Source: Coffea arabica (taxonomy: Eukaryota; Streptophyta; Magnoliopsida; Gentianales; Rubiaceae). From it: DNA of 64,000 bases. Numbering within the stretch: the stretch's first letter is position 1; each line of letters starts with the position of its first letter. The notes beneath the pieces were generated by a model. It worked only from the letters and a program-made list of their open reading frames with translations. It was not told the origin of the DNA and did no database searches. The stretch covers positions 14,529,638 through 14,593,637 of the forward strand of contig NC_092314.1 in NCBI RefSeq assembly GCF_036785885.1, read 5' to 3'. Positions 1 to 11,970 of this stretch are shown here, one piece after another. Made by a program: the position numbers and the translations under genes.

Positions 1-28
1 TTCCAATCGAGCTGCAGTTTTCACTTTT
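1..28. repeat. Short duplicate of 3319-3346
   Basis: The first 28 bases match 3319-3346 with about one difference. At 3346 the sequence continues into ordinary flanking DNA, whereas here it runs straight into an LTR-like sequence beginning TGACAGG. This suggests an LTR element joined a second copy of this host sequence. Confidence 0.6.
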
Positions 29-796
29 TGACAGGATGTCAGCCTGTGCAATAATAAAACCTGCTCAAATTAAAAATAATTTCTGTAAATAGCGGTGAAC
101 AGGGTCGAATCCACAGGGATTGGAAGTAATTGTTTCTTTTCAAATTTACAGTGACAAGAGGGGTGTTTGTATATGAGGGTAACAATTTAAGCAATTCAAC
201 TAAAAGTAAAATAATAAAAATAAAATAGCCAACTAGAAATTAAATAACAATTTACTAAAATCAAATGAGTGATAATTAAGGATCTAGCCAAGGAATAACT
301 TCAGCAATGGTTCACCCAATTGATTATCGAAACAAAGGCAATTCCAATTATTTATCAATAAATAAGTTATAACTACTAAACAAGCGATGGCAGTCAACCC
401 CTCCTTACTGTGTTGGTGATTAAGGTACGCTCGTTAATCACTGCTCTAATTGAGAAATAATCCTAGGTACGCCCATAAGATTTAATTCCCCAATTGCCTT
501 ACGTATTACAGGAGCTCTATTCTAACCAAATAACGCGCTACCAGGGTTATTTCAGATTAGCCCGCGTATCCCCCTGACACAAACCTAATCGTGCCAATTA
601 TCACTATTTCAAGGCAATTAAACTATTACGGATTCAAATGCCCTAATTGACAATATATTACTAAATTAAGTAATTACCCGGATCAAAGACAATCAATTAA
701 TTAAATAACCATAACCATAGCAATCAAGGAATATGCGAATATCAATAAATAAAAGAAAAGATTAAATTAAATCGATCTCACAATTTATTAAAGAGT
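29..796 (-). mobile_element. Gypsy-type LTR fragment
   Basis: The block starts TGACAGGATGTCAGCC and soon contains GTCGAATCCACAGGGATTGG. The same arrangement occurs in the LTR starting at 12080, so this is a related LTR in minus orientation (the plus-strand left edge is the LTR's 3' end). It stops near 796, where sequence shared with 17001-17352 begins. No partner LTR or internal domain is visible in the window, so it is a truncated or solo LTR. Confidence 0.6.
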
Positions 797-1022
797 CAAC
801 TCATTCGCTATGCAAAACTTTTTTTTATTATTCTTCTTTGACTAGAGTGGAAATGAAAATTCAAAAGATCCACGGCATGCAATGATGGAGCCAAGTGGGG
901 GCAAAGGGGGGCCATGGCCCTCCCTAAGTTTTGAGAATTTTAATTCATAATATGTAAATATGTGTGTAAAATAAAATTAGCCCCCCCTAAATTTTTTCAA
1001 TTTTAGTTTATATTATGAGAGT

Positions 1023-1023
<1 letters not shown>

Positions 1024-1086
<63 letters not shown>
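1024..1086. repeat. (AT)n microsatellite
   Basis: About 30 uninterrupted AT/TA units lie inside the hAT element. An apparent reading frame through it (alternating Y and I) is an artefact. Confidence 0.95.
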
Positions 1087-1089
<3 letters not shown>

Positions 1090-2338
1090 TTAGCCATCTT
1101 TGAATGGAATGGCTTGCAAGCTTTAATTTGCCATGAATGTCCATATGCCTATTACATTCATTGTTTGGCTCATAAGTTTCAACTTGCTTTAGCTGCAGTT
1201 TCTAGAGAAGTAGCTTCTGTTCACCAATTTTTCTTCAATTTAGTTTTCATTATCAACATTGTTACTGCATCTAACAAACGTAATGATGAATTAAAGGAGG
1301 CTCAAGCAATTGAAGTTGCTACTAAGATTGCTAATGATGAACTTGAAACTGGAAGGGAGCTTAATCAAATTGGCACTTTAAAACGAGCTGGAGATACTCG
1401 TTGGGGTTCTCATTTGGATTCTATTTCTAGTTTACTGAAAATGTTCAATGCTACTCGTGTGGTTTTAAGTAACATTGCAGCAGATGGAGGTTCATACTCT
1501 TAACGTGGAGATGCAAATTTTCCTTTGAATCAGTTGTTATCCTTTAAGTTTGTTTTCACTTTGCATCTTATGAAAGACAGTATGGAAATTACTCATCTTC
1601 GTTGTATAGCATTACAACATAAATCTCAAGATATTTTGAATGAAATGCATCTTGTCTCAAACACAACAAAGCTACTGAAGAATTTTCGAGATTTGGGATG
1701 GGATGATTTCTTGGTGAACGTTAAATTATTTTGTGAGCAATATCAAATTGATATCCCCTGTATGAATGCTCAATATATTGCAAGACGTGGTAGATCTCGA
1801 AGTCATCATGATGAGATTAGTGTGGAGCATTATTATCGAGTGGATAGATTTCTTGCAACAATTGATTATCAATTGCAATAGTTACATAGCAGGTTTAATG
1901 ATCATACCGTGGAATTGCTTATTTTGAGTACTGCTTTAGATCCTAGAAATGCTGTTCAAGATTGATGATATTTGTAAACTTGCAGAGAAGTTCTATCCGA
2001 ATGATTTTATGGAGCAAGAACTAGTACGTCTAAGAATAGAACTTCAACATTTTGAGCTCGACATTCCAAATCATCCTAAATTGCAAGAATTATCTGGTAT
2101 TAATGAGTGATGTCAAAGCTTGGTGAAGACAAGAAAATCAGTGATATATCCTGTTATTGATAGATTGATTAGACTTGTTTTTACTCTTCCTGTATCAACT
2201 GCAACTTCAGAGCGGGCATTTTCAATTATAAAAATAATCAAGGCAAAGCTCCAAAACAAGATGGAAGATAATTTCTTGAATGATTGTCTAATTTTGTATA
2301 TAGAAAAGGAAGTTGCTGAAAAATTTAGCAGTGATTGA
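1087..2338 (+). pseudogene. hAT transposase, broken
   Basis: Three separated reading segments (about 1087-1500, 1510-1881, 2120-2338) resemble the plant hAT transposase class with a DUF4371/TTF-type amino part. The first contains HCLAHKFQLAL and a DTRWGSH motif, typical of the catalytic core around a conserved tryptophan. The last contains PVSTATSERAFS followed by a short helical end, which is the hAT C-terminal dimerisation domain. Stops and frameshifts separate the pieces and the amino end is replaced by an AT dinucleotide run, so the element cannot make a complete transposase. Confidence 0.85.
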
Positions 2339-2473
2339 ATCATAGATGAATTTAGTTCTATGAAAGAGCGTAGAGATCAATTTACTTCTAAGAAAAGATG
2401 TTGAAATTTCAAAGTATGCTAACATAATTTTTATCTTTTTTTAATTGAAAATAGTTACATTTATATTACAAGG

Positions 2474-2474
<1 letters not shown>

Positions 2475-2534
<60 letters not shown>
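2475..2534. repeat. (AT)n microsatellite
   Basis: This is a second AT dinucleotide run inside the same hAT element, downstream of the dimerisation domain. Confidence 0.95.
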
Positions 2535-2537
<3 letters not shown>

Positions 2538-3092
2538 CATAGGTGACATATTGGAGAGCATCTTCTCATAATGTGCAAATTGGATGGTTTGTGATGTTAT
2601 AAGATATTTAATCAAATGTTATCTTTTTTGTTATGACTGTACCGTATATTTATGAATAGACATACCTTTATAATTAAATTTAATATTTGATATTTTTAGA
2701 TGTCATATATTTAAATAGAAGAAAATTATTTTGAACATAATATATTAAGATAATTTTATTAGGAAAAAATTTTGGCCCCCCCAAAAAAAAATCCTGGCTC
2801 CGTCACTGACGGCATGTACACAAAGTTAATAACAAAATAATTAATTTGACTTTTCTGCTCATTTTTATTAGAGCTTTGAATTTGTATCTTTTGTAATTCC
2901 ATGTATACTTAATTCTTTCTTGTGTTCTTCATTTGATATGCTTTTCGTATGCATATAGACCAAAATAGCACGAGTCATTTCCATTACAAAATATCTTATT
3001 TTCTTCTTAGAAGGCTGATTTGTTATTATTTACAGCAATTGAGTCACATATATTTACAAAATGACTACTACTAGCCTCAGAGTCTAACATAG

Positions 3093-3509
3093 TTAGGAAC
3101 ATAGCATCCTGCTCCCAAGTGGATAGTATTAGTATTTCAACAGGAAATTAAGGGTATATGTAGGCAAATTGTCTTAAAGGCATATTAGATAAATCAAAAA
3201 AGTAAAAAAAAAACCCATCGATAAATCATTCAAAACACTTTTATATATAGTATAGATTTGCAACAATTGAAGCACCTTGCATAAGCTCGGCATTCCTACT
3301 AGGATATTGTCCAAGTTCCAATCAAGCTGCAGTTTTCACTTTTGGACAACCTTAATTGCTCTCTATTTGCTTCTTCCTTTACATTTTTTGTTTGGTGCTT
3401 CAACCTGTAATTTTAGATAGTGATGGTGACAAGTGTCCATTTTACCTAATAGTTTGTATATATTTTAATTTATTTATAGCTAATTTTGCATCTCTAAGAC
3501 AATGTGAGT
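3093..3509. other. Intergenic, no gene seen
   Basis: AT-rich sequence without coding features. It contains the intact copy (3319-3346) of the sequence found at the very start of the window. Confidence 0.6.
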
Positions 3510-4345
3510 GACCATTTTAATATTTTAATTTATAATATTTTAGCATACATGATGCAAAGTCAAAAGGTATAAGTATACTAATCATAATTTATGCAAGAAT
3601 ATAATTAGTTATGTTGTCATATACAAGCATAACCAAATGAAGATCAAATATCATACTAACGATATATGTATGATACATACTTGCATGACCAAATAAATCA
3701 TCACAAGGATGATACATAAACATGGAATTAGCCATTAATTCTCAATCATTGAGAGAATGGATACATAGATCCCATGACAAATTGAATTTGATTCATTTAA
3801 TATTAATTGAATCTATGTAGCTCTTCTCAGATTGCCAATAGACCATGAAATTATATGTTAAACAACATGGTCAGAGGGTGGCTTTGATACCACATGTAAA
3901 CCAAATAATTACAACTAAATTGTACTATGTAGTAGAAATTTAAATGACTTACCTCCAGCCATTGTTGTTAAACAGAGATTAATCCTTACAACTCCTTTAT
4001 CTTCTTGCCTTGTTCTTGTCTATGTGGATAAGAAGGAGAATTTAGAAGAAGAGAAAAGTAGAAGAAGAATTTAGAGAATGGATCTTCTAGCCTATGCCTT
4101 ACCAAAAAATGTACAATTGATGGAATACCACAGGCATTTTATAGGCTAGACGAGGGACCTTTATTGGCAAACACAAAAATCCCTATGATTTCCTTCCATC
4201 AAGAAAATCTTGCCAAAATTCATAACTGAAATAATATTTTCTGACTAATTGATTGATCTAATTGATTAACTAATTGAATAAGACATCAATTAACAGTAGA
4301 TATCATCAATTAATCATTAACAAATGGAAGATACAAATTAATTAT
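3510..4345 (-). mobile_element. Copia fragment: leader, primer site and LTR
   Basis: This block matches 59960-60585, the 5' end of the minus-strand copia element in the right half. It includes the untranslated leader (about 3530-3880), the primer-binding site and the LTR beginning TGTAAACC at 3895. No gag or pol follows on the left, so it is a truncated copy. The LTR continues further here than in the right copy, until the Mutator-like element interrupts it. The short stretch 5959-6008 may be its remainder. Confidence 0.75.
3881..3892 (-). promoter_or_regulatory. Primer-binding site (initiator tRNA-Met type)
   Basis: The minus strand reads TGGTATCAAAGC next to the LTR end. This is close to the common plant copia primer site TGGTATCAGAGC, complementary to the 3' end of initiator tRNA-Met. 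Confidence 0.8.
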
Positions 4346-5958
4346 TGACAAAAAGATTAACAAGACCAATAGTCCCTTACATATGACTAATGTGAAATTT
4401 CAGTCCCTCTGAATCAAAATGATCGATTTTAGTTCCTAACAATTGAAAAATGTTCACTTTTGGTCCATTGTTACCTTTCCGGTCAAAATTTTGTCGGAAT
4501 ATGTAACTAGCCCATCACGTGATTAGTTTTTTAAGGACAAATTTGACACCCAATTAATATTGTCAGTTTGTTTCCTAATACACCATTTCTCTTCATTATT
4601 CACCACATGCCAAACTAGTTAAAATGACATAGTTTTGATAAAACTCCATTTTCTCTATTCTTTCTTTCTTTTTCCTTTTTCTATCATCTTCCTTCCATTT
4701 TCTTACCAAGCTCACATGAGCTGCCATGGTGCATCTGGCAACGGCATCACCGCAGACCATCATCTTTTGTTCACAATTTGTCTCAAATTTTTACTCTCAC
4801 TTGGTTTTTTGCATAAATTTCGATTCTGGCATTATTTTACGCAGAAATAGTACAAAAAGTGGTTGGCCAAAAATAGCTGTGATTTCTTTTCATTTATTTT
4901 TGTCAAAACAACACAAAAACTCATTGAATTTTTCGCAAAATGAGCCAGATGAAATACACAGCATCAATAACTCCAAAATCAGCCATGTAAGCCTCAAGAA
5001 TCAACAAAGTTAAAACAAATCTTTTTTTTACAAGTAATGCTAGCCATTAGGTTCAATAATTTGGAGATGATTACATTAGAGCTTCTTGAGTGAGGCTTTC
5101 GGATGTGATTATAGACTAGTAAAGTAGTAATTTCAGTATCTATATCAACCACATGTGCTATCATGGGTTTGCTAAGGCTGTCCGGAATCTTTTAATTTTC
5201 AAGTCCTTTGGGAATAAGCTATCAAGATTTGGTGTGGTGGTGAGAAACAATCATTTCTTCAAAGTATTATTGAAAACGGGTGATGGTAGGGAAACCACCT
5301 TCGCCTTGGCTTTTCTAGGTCCCTCGCAAGAAGAAGAGAGCTTGGACTACTGGATGTACTGCTGGTGACACCGCCTTACCTCTGCCGTCCATCTTTACGT
5401 CAGGCCTTGTTGCGTTTTGTTGTTTAGTTACAACAAATCTTGAAATTTTACATAACACATTTCCATGATTTTTTAAAAATAGAAGTAGAAAGAAATATAT
5501 TTATTTACAAGACCCATAAAGTTGGGGAAAGAAGAGGAGAAAAGAGGGAAAAGGGAAGAGGTGGAGATTGAGAAGTGCGAAAAGGGTCATATGGTTGTGG
5601 TGGCGGTGGCGGAAGTGGGAGTGATATAAGAAGATGATGGTAGAATAGGTAAACAAGTGATGTGGATTTAGATTTGTGAAATTAGGTTTAGGTGGAGAAT
5701 CATTTGAAAAAATGGTTGATTAAATGGAAAATTAGTTCAATATTAAATGGGTTACCAAATTTGCCCTAAAAAAATTAATCACATGATGGATTTGTGACGC
5801 ATTTCGATAAAATTTGGCTGGAAAGGTGACGAAGCATAGAAAATGATCATTTTTCAATTGTTAGAAACTAAAATCAATCATTTTAATTCTAAGGGACTAA
5901 AATTTTACATCAGTCATATGTGAGGGATTATTGGTGTAATTTTTCCAAAATGTGAATC
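4345..5958. mobile_element. Mutator-like element with long TIRs
   Basis: The left end (from about 4359) and the reverse complement of the right end (to about 5945) align for roughly 240 bp. Both start ACCAATARTCCCTYACATATGAC and continue through matching blocks such as ATGATYGATTTTAGTT and CACRTGATTA. Long TIRs of this kind are typical of Mutator-like elements. I could not find a clean 9-bp target duplication. The interior has a pyrimidine-rich left flank, a purine-rich right flank and only short ORFs, and no transposase is recognisable. Confidence 0.75.
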
Positions 5959-6008
5959 AATTAATTAGAATATCAATCACTAATCATTATCTAATGAGAG
6001 ATACTACT

Positions 6009-7346
6009 CAATAATTACCTACTCAAGAAAAATACAAATTTTTGTATATAACGATAAGTAGGGTCGAATCCACAGGGATTGAGGATAATTCGTTTCTTTT
6101 AGAGTCCTGAATAGGGGGAATTTTAGAAAATATAAAAATAACTTAATTAACCAACTAATAAAACAACTAACGAAAATAAATAGGAATTAATCAACAGTAG
6201 ATACGGCTATAACTAAAGGTGTAACTTTTTAAACACGGTTCATTTAACTGATCATCAATGCAAATATAATTTCATTATTCATTAATAGATTGGTTATTGC
6301 CTTCAACAAGTTCTGACAATCAACTTTTCCTTACTTTATCGATAGGCAAAGTACGATCGTTGACTATTTCTCTAACCAAGAAACAACCCTAGGTATGACT
6401 GTAGAATTTAATTTCTCGATTGCATTAAGAATTAGAAAAGTCAAACCCTAACCAATACACACGCTACAAGGATTTATTTAAGTTAGATCACATGTTTCCC
6501 TAATATGGGACCAATCACGCTAACAATTACGGATTCAATTACGGATTAACCAATCTAACAATTACGGATTCAACCGGTTAATTTGATAGTAGATTATTGA
6601 TTAATTCGAATATTGGGCCCTTGACATTCAAATAACACAACAATCATAAGAAGTTAAACCAAAAAATGTACGAATACCAATGAATAAAAGAAATAAGTAA
6701 AATAATTCGATCTTACAAATGTTTGGAACTGAGTCTTCAAGTTGACATTCGACAAGAAAAAGAAATTCAGCTATTCTCCATTGAGAACAACCCAAGCAAT
6801 TCCATTGAAGAAAATTGCGTGAACGTTCGACAAAAGAAGAAAACTCGAGAAAAGACGAACAGAAAGGCCAAGCGGCCGTTCTTCTCCTCTCTAACAAAAG
6901 AGTCACGACTCGTTTTTTATTCTTTCTATCCTACGAAGTACCAATCAAACGGGAATCCGGCTTCGCTTATTCTTTGTTTCCTACTTCGCTTCTACTACTC
7001 ATAATAAAGGCCTATTGCCTAATTAGAAAAAAGGAAATAAAAATAATAATAACTCATGTTTCCTAATTCAACTCTACAACTAACAAAAATAATTAAAGTC
7101 TTTCAAATTCCACCAAAGATATCCATATTTAACTCGAGCTAGGAAATCTCCATGCATGATAAATTCCTGAGTCTCCTGGACTTGAAAGTAATTTTTGAAA
7201 AATCATCTTTTTTATCACTTTTTGCTCCACTTCCCTACCATTAGCACCAAATACAAAATATAACTAGAATCAATCAATTAATACAATATTTAACTAAATC
7301 AAGGGAAAAATAATTATAAATTGAATAACAATTTTGCACCCTATCA
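6009..7346 (-). repeat. 3' LTR of gypsy element 1
   Basis: It matches 12080-13305 over most of its length, including GTCGAATCCACAGGGATT and a shared ORF-like tract near 6815. On the minus strand the LTR begins TGATAGGGTGC, immediately after the polypurine tract. Confidence 0.85.
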
Positions 7347-7360
7347 ATTCCCCCCACACC
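7347..7360 (-). promoter_or_regulatory. Polypurine tract, gypsy element 1
   Basis: The minus strand reads GGTGTGGGGGGAAT directly before the LTR start TGATAGGG. This is the usual plus-strand primer for this class of plant gypsy elements. Confidence 0.85.
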
Positions 7361-7725
7361 TAGATCATGCTTATCCTCAAACTTGAGAAACAACAAATCA
7401 AACAAACAAGTTCAAACAATGGCTATCATTCAAATTACCCATTGCCAAGATACAATTAAAACACATGTCAAGCACTAGTGGCTAGTCTCCAAGATATCTC
7501 TCTGATTAGCTTTTATAACTTAAGACTCTCCCAATTTCTGACTAACCAATCTAAGGATATAAAATATTCAACTAGCATTTGTTAGCAAATGGTTCGACTG
7601 TTAAGCAAAATATACTTTGACATTTTTCACTATTAGCACATCTTTTTTTCTTTTTTAAAATATCCCCACACTTGAGTTTTTTTTTTTAAATTCGGGAGAA
7701 AAAACTTAGTCCTTAACCATTCAAA

Positions 7726-7866
7726 GCTTTTGACGCAAACTCTGACATCTACTAAATGAAGGAGCCCGGTTACTCAACTCTCATCACTTAATGACCACAT
7801 ACTCATAGCTATCGCCACCTTTTGACGTGAAAGTCGATATTTTTGGCAAAAATCCTCGGTTACTAG
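7726..7866 (-). repeat. Paired ~50-bp conserved motif, gypsy element 1
   Basis: Two copies (7726-7775 and 7818-7866) read on the minus strand as GAGTAACCGGG, or a close variant, followed about 35 bp later by GCGTCAAAAG or ACGTCAAAAGG. The same pair occurs at 37030-37161 and 40626-40744 in two other LTR families, at nearly the same distance from the polypurine tract. Function unknown. Confidence 0.7.
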
Positions 7867-9037
7867 GCAACGATAACCAGCGGAGTATAACCAAATATGA
7901 TTCACATATTAGCAACAAAATAAAATTAAAGATAACATCACAAGTCCGCTTGATCTCCCAAACATGGAAAACTAAGATTAATAGTTGAACCAATTTACAT
8001 GAAAATGATAGACAAATATTTACAATACCTAGAAAAGTTAATCAAAAATGGTAAAAGTAACAAATCTCAAATATTCGCCAGAGCGATATGCTTCGACTTA
8101 ACCATGCTATACTTGATACATTAACACATAAAACCTTAGCAATAGAAAATTTTGAAATATTTAGCCATTGTTAATCAGGAATAACCACAAAAATATGCAA
8201 GAAGTGGCAAAAATTGGATAAAATTCAACAAAGTTGAACAAAATTTCCAACAAAAATGCCTACACCTGTACTTTTCTAATATAATATCATATACTACCCC
8301 CCACACCTAAATCTTACATTGTCCCTAATGTAAGAAATAAAAAAAATTAAAGTAGAGGAAAGGAGCAATGAAACTTCCCTGATAATCAGGGGAGCTGTGG
8401 CACAGCTATAGGTGAGAGGCAAAAGACATGTGAAGCTCTACATTAGCCAACCGATCATCCATTTGATGGACTTGTCCATGCAGGTGAGAAATCTCCTTTA
8501 GTGGTGCACCAATTCGGCAGATAAATTTTAGGGGCTACGATTGCCGACGGTGAAGCAAATTGGAGGGGGATGAAATTGGTCTAATAGCAACGGTGACCTT
8601 CCTTGGGACTTAATAGTCGGTGGTGAAGAAAGACGAACAGCTATGGCAAAGAAAATGGAAAGCGAAGAAAGAAGAGAGGAAAAAAAAGAAGAGAGAAAGA
8701 AAGGAAAGAGAAAAGGAAGAAGAAAAGGAAAGAAAGAAAGAAAAAAATCTTTTTGTCTCTCTATTTTTTTTTACTTCTCCTTTGTTGGAACAAGATGTGG
8801 GCATGTTTTGTTGGTTGAAACTCTTTTGATGATAAAGTTGACTAATTACGAGTTACAACGTGTCCTCTAGGTGCGTGCGCGTCATGTTGCCTTGTCGGCC
8901 TTCAAACTCGAAACATGAGCTCTCCGGCAAGTAGCCGTGGGCACGGCATGACGGTGTAAACGTTTCTGATGGTGGAGCGAATTATTAGCGCATTACCACG
9001 CGTCCTCTACTCACCGACACGTCCTGTTGGGTATTGT
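7867..9037. other. Non-coding interior of gypsy element 1
   Basis: No conserved retroelement domain is visible. Around 8600-8760 lies a purine-rich low-complexity tract of AAG and GAAA repeats that creates spurious lysine/glutamate-rich frames. Near 8450-8510 a short tract resembles the coiled-coil gag region of related elements on the minus strand, but it is too decayed to call. Confidence 0.5.
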
Positions 9038-10760
9038 TATTAAACTCGGACCAAACCGACCGGTTCAACCAGTCGAACCGCAAACTGGCCATTCATCCTG
9101 GCCGAGATCTTCTAAAAACCCCTCTGTTTAATACTCGGTCAAACCTAGTCAAAAATTGGATTGAACCATGAACCATTAAAACTGGCAAGAATCGGTTTTT
9201 TTTTTTTAATTTGTCTTTTGTTGACTTTTCAGGCTTTCACGAGTTATCCCAAGCCAAATTCCTAATTTGACACCCCGGACTTCATTTCACTCTAGCCCTA
9301 AATTTCTAAAATCTCTATTGCTTTGTTTCTATCTTCTTCTTGCTGCCGCCGATCTTTGTCGCCATTGCCGACGGCACATCTGAAATTCCCAAGTAAGTTC
9401 CTACTAGGGAGTACAAGCGCTATACACCAATTTCCAGTCTCCTCTCCTACGCTTTGTCCAAAGAGTCCAAACCTAACTCCCTATATATTCTGAATAAATT
9501 CCTGCTGTCTTCTCCGGTTCTCCATCCGATCCTCGGCAGAGTTGCAGAAGTTGGGAAGGTTGGTTGAAAAAAAGGGTTGGAGTGATATTTGTTTAATCAA
9601 GTAAGTTAATGTTCTGCAACTGACTAATTTGGTGCAAACTAAAATGTTCACTTTTTGAAGATAAATTTGCTTGTGCTACATAAATGCATCCTTTAAAAGT
9701 TAGAATTGCATTATTGGGGTAAATGCTATCTAATTTGGATGTACAGATTCATTGAAGTATAAGAAGAAAGGGAAAAGTATAAATGACCAGTAATGTGGAA
9801 GCACTCACTAATTTAATTTCATATGATCTATTTGTTAAATTTCAGGCAAAACATGTGCAAGAGCTTTATTGGGGACTTTTTCTTTTATTCTTTTATTTGA
9901 ATTAATGGATTTCATTTGTTGCTTTCTATGTGTTTGAGGAAAGGTAAAGTTACTGAAAATTTTGGGATGCATCTCTTTTGGTAACTCCATTGTTGCTTCC
10001 TGAGATATGCAGAAATCAAGATGGCTACTTTTAGTCTATACTTTTAGTTGGAATTGCAGAAACTAGATAACTACTTTTTTTTAAAATTTTTTTGGCACAA
10101 GTAATAGACACTAATTAGATTTTAGACGTTGAAGTTAAAAGCTACCTCTTATGTTGCTTGAAAGTTGAAATTAGTGTTCTAGATTGATATTTAGCATTCA
10201 CTTATCATTTTCTTTTCTTTTCTTTTTTTTTTGGCATTCTTGTTTTTCTTTTTCTCTTTTGCCTTAACTGAGGTAGGACGGAAGTAGACTGCTAAGCCAG
10301 TTCAAAGGTTGATTAACCATGTAGAAGACTCAATTGATTGACCATGCAACTGAAGATGTCATCAAATTATGTAAATGTAGCGAGAATGTGTTAAACTGAC
10401 TTTTACTTGTTTGTTTTCTCTTATCTTTATGTATCACAGCTGAATACATATCAATCGAAGTATAGCTTAGTATGTACTACAAAGTCTTCCTCAAAATTGC
10501 TTAACAATCTTTGGAAGCAAATTAAGGATGTTCAAATTAAACATATGCAATTTGGTGAATTGGATATGGATTTGGATCACTGGTTTTTGGTTATATTTTG
10601 TAAATTTGATTTGCAGGAAAAAGATATATATATATATATATATGATGTATTTATGATGTCATCCGGTTCGACCTCCGAATGATCCCGATTGAACCCATTG
10701 ACCCTTGACCCCTGAGCTCAGTCGAGTCGATGTTCGGTCCGACTCTGAAAACCTAGCTGT
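9038..10760. mobile_element. TIR DNA transposon nested in gypsy element 1
   Basis: The left end reads TTATTAAACTCGGACC. The right end in reverse complement reads GGTTTTCAGAGTCGGACC. Both are followed by GC-rich sequence with GACCGG and GGTTCAACC words. The interior contains an apparent promoter/leader-like stretch near 9260-9600, but no recognisable transposase. The superfamily is not resolved and no convincing target duplication is seen. A related smaller element lies at 17362-18065. Confidence 0.55.
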
Positions 10761-10935
10761 CGAGAGGAAGTCTTCTGACCATTGAAACAAAAAATAAAAA
10801 TTAAACACACCAAATATGAAAAACATAAGATAAATATAATGAAACTAATAATAAAAATAAACTAAAAATTGAATTGGATTGCCTTCCAATAAGCACCTTT
10901 CTTTAATGTCTTTGGCTAGACATTGCTATGCTTGT

Positions 10936-11970
10936 TTACGGAGGATAAAATCTTATAGCTAGTTTCAATGTTTCATCCTCTATATAATCATGGTAACCCT
11001 CGTAAATAGAATGATTTTTAAGCATACTAGTTGCTTTTTTCCATTGACTAGTAGATGGCACCAAACAGTTAAACAGTGAGCTTAATTCTTCACTTGCTCC
11101 TCCATCACGAACACTTATCGGTTCAAGATATTTAGCTATAGCAACTCTTAACTTATTCCTGTCATGAAACTCAAAAATTTCTGATATACCAAAATCAATC
11201 GCACTAGCAGAAATTATAGAATAATAGACTGGGTAATGTTGGCTAAAGAATGGAGAAGATGTCACTATATTTGAGAATTGTTCACTGGATTCATCCACTT
11301 GAACAATTAGAGATTGGGGTTTTATTTTTTCATTCTCAACTTCCTTTTCAACTACATCTGTAGATCCTTCTCCTGGGGACTCTTGCAGCTCCTTATCACA
11401 TGTTAGGGTAATTGTACTCTCATCTTTCTCAAGATCGATAATAGTCTATAAGAGCAATACTTCACACATTTGAGAAGGCAATTGCATTGTTCTAGATATC
11501 AATAGACGCACTCGATCCACCAAGTTACGAATGTTCATTTGTGTCTCTTGATGAAATCAATGTGTTAATAGCTAGTGATTTAATCATTTCTTCAAGAGAC
11601 ATACCTGACGTGAATGATGTTCTTGAGACTCTTGTTGTTGAAAATCTATTGGCCCTGTCGCATAATTAAAATTGAAATTATCTCACCATCCTTGATCATA
11701 TTCATTTGAATAAGGGTCATACCACGTTTGAGATCGGGGTGAAAATTTTTCAAAAGTATTGATTGGGGCATTCAGGCCATCTTGAAATACGGGGCACCTA
11801 TCAATTGAATGATTTGAGGCATAATAGAATCCATAAGTTACAATAGCCAATATTTCTCCAAAAAAGGTTAGTGTATCTAAATATTGATCATTAGAAAATA
11901 CATGAGTCTCATTACTCCTCCTAGGAATAAAATCCAATCTATCACAAAAATATTGAATGTTAGCAGTCAT
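10936..11970 (-). pseudogene. Gag-like fragments of gypsy element 1
   Basis: Two minus-strand segments (11970-11683, 95 codons, and 11298-10936, 120 codons) lie just downstream of the primer site, where gag is expected. The first begins MTANIQYFCDRLDFIPRRS and ends in a tyrosine/asparagine-rich stretch. I recognise no defined domain. Their position and low complexity fit a degenerate gag or a non-autonomous element's own ORF. Confidence 0.45.

Larger units (their letters stand above)
880..2808 (+). mobile_element. hAT DNA transposon, 1.93 kb
   Basis: Imperfect terminal inverted repeats are present: CAATGATGGAGCC at the left and, read in reverse complement, CAGTGACGGAGCC at the right. The element is flanked by the direct repeat ACGGCATG (872-879 and 2809-2816), the 8-bp target duplication expected for hAT. 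The uninterrupted site is present at about 17070 in the duplicated block, which fixes both ends. The interior encodes a broken hAT transposase and two long AT dinucleotide runs. Confidence 0.93.
797..3092. repeat. Duplicated block shared with 17001-17352 (split by hAT)
   Basis: Bases 797-879 and 2817-3092 together form a continuous sequence highly similar to 17001-17352. The match runs from GAGTCAACTCATTCGCTATG through GACTACTACTAGCCTCAGAG. The only large difference is the hAT element at 880-2808. The 17 kb copy lies upstream of the P450 gene, so this block may be the upstream region of a duplicated and since lost P450 locus. Confidence 0.85.

Noticed and set aside
1015..1090. Open frame through an AT dinucleotide run at the start of the hAT transposase
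   Set aside because: The alternating tyrosine/isoleucine residues come from a microsatellite, and the real similarity starts after it.
8610..8870. Lys/Glu-rich and Ser/Phe-rich frames on both strands
   Set aside because: Product of an AAG/GAAA low-complexity tract inside a retroelement.
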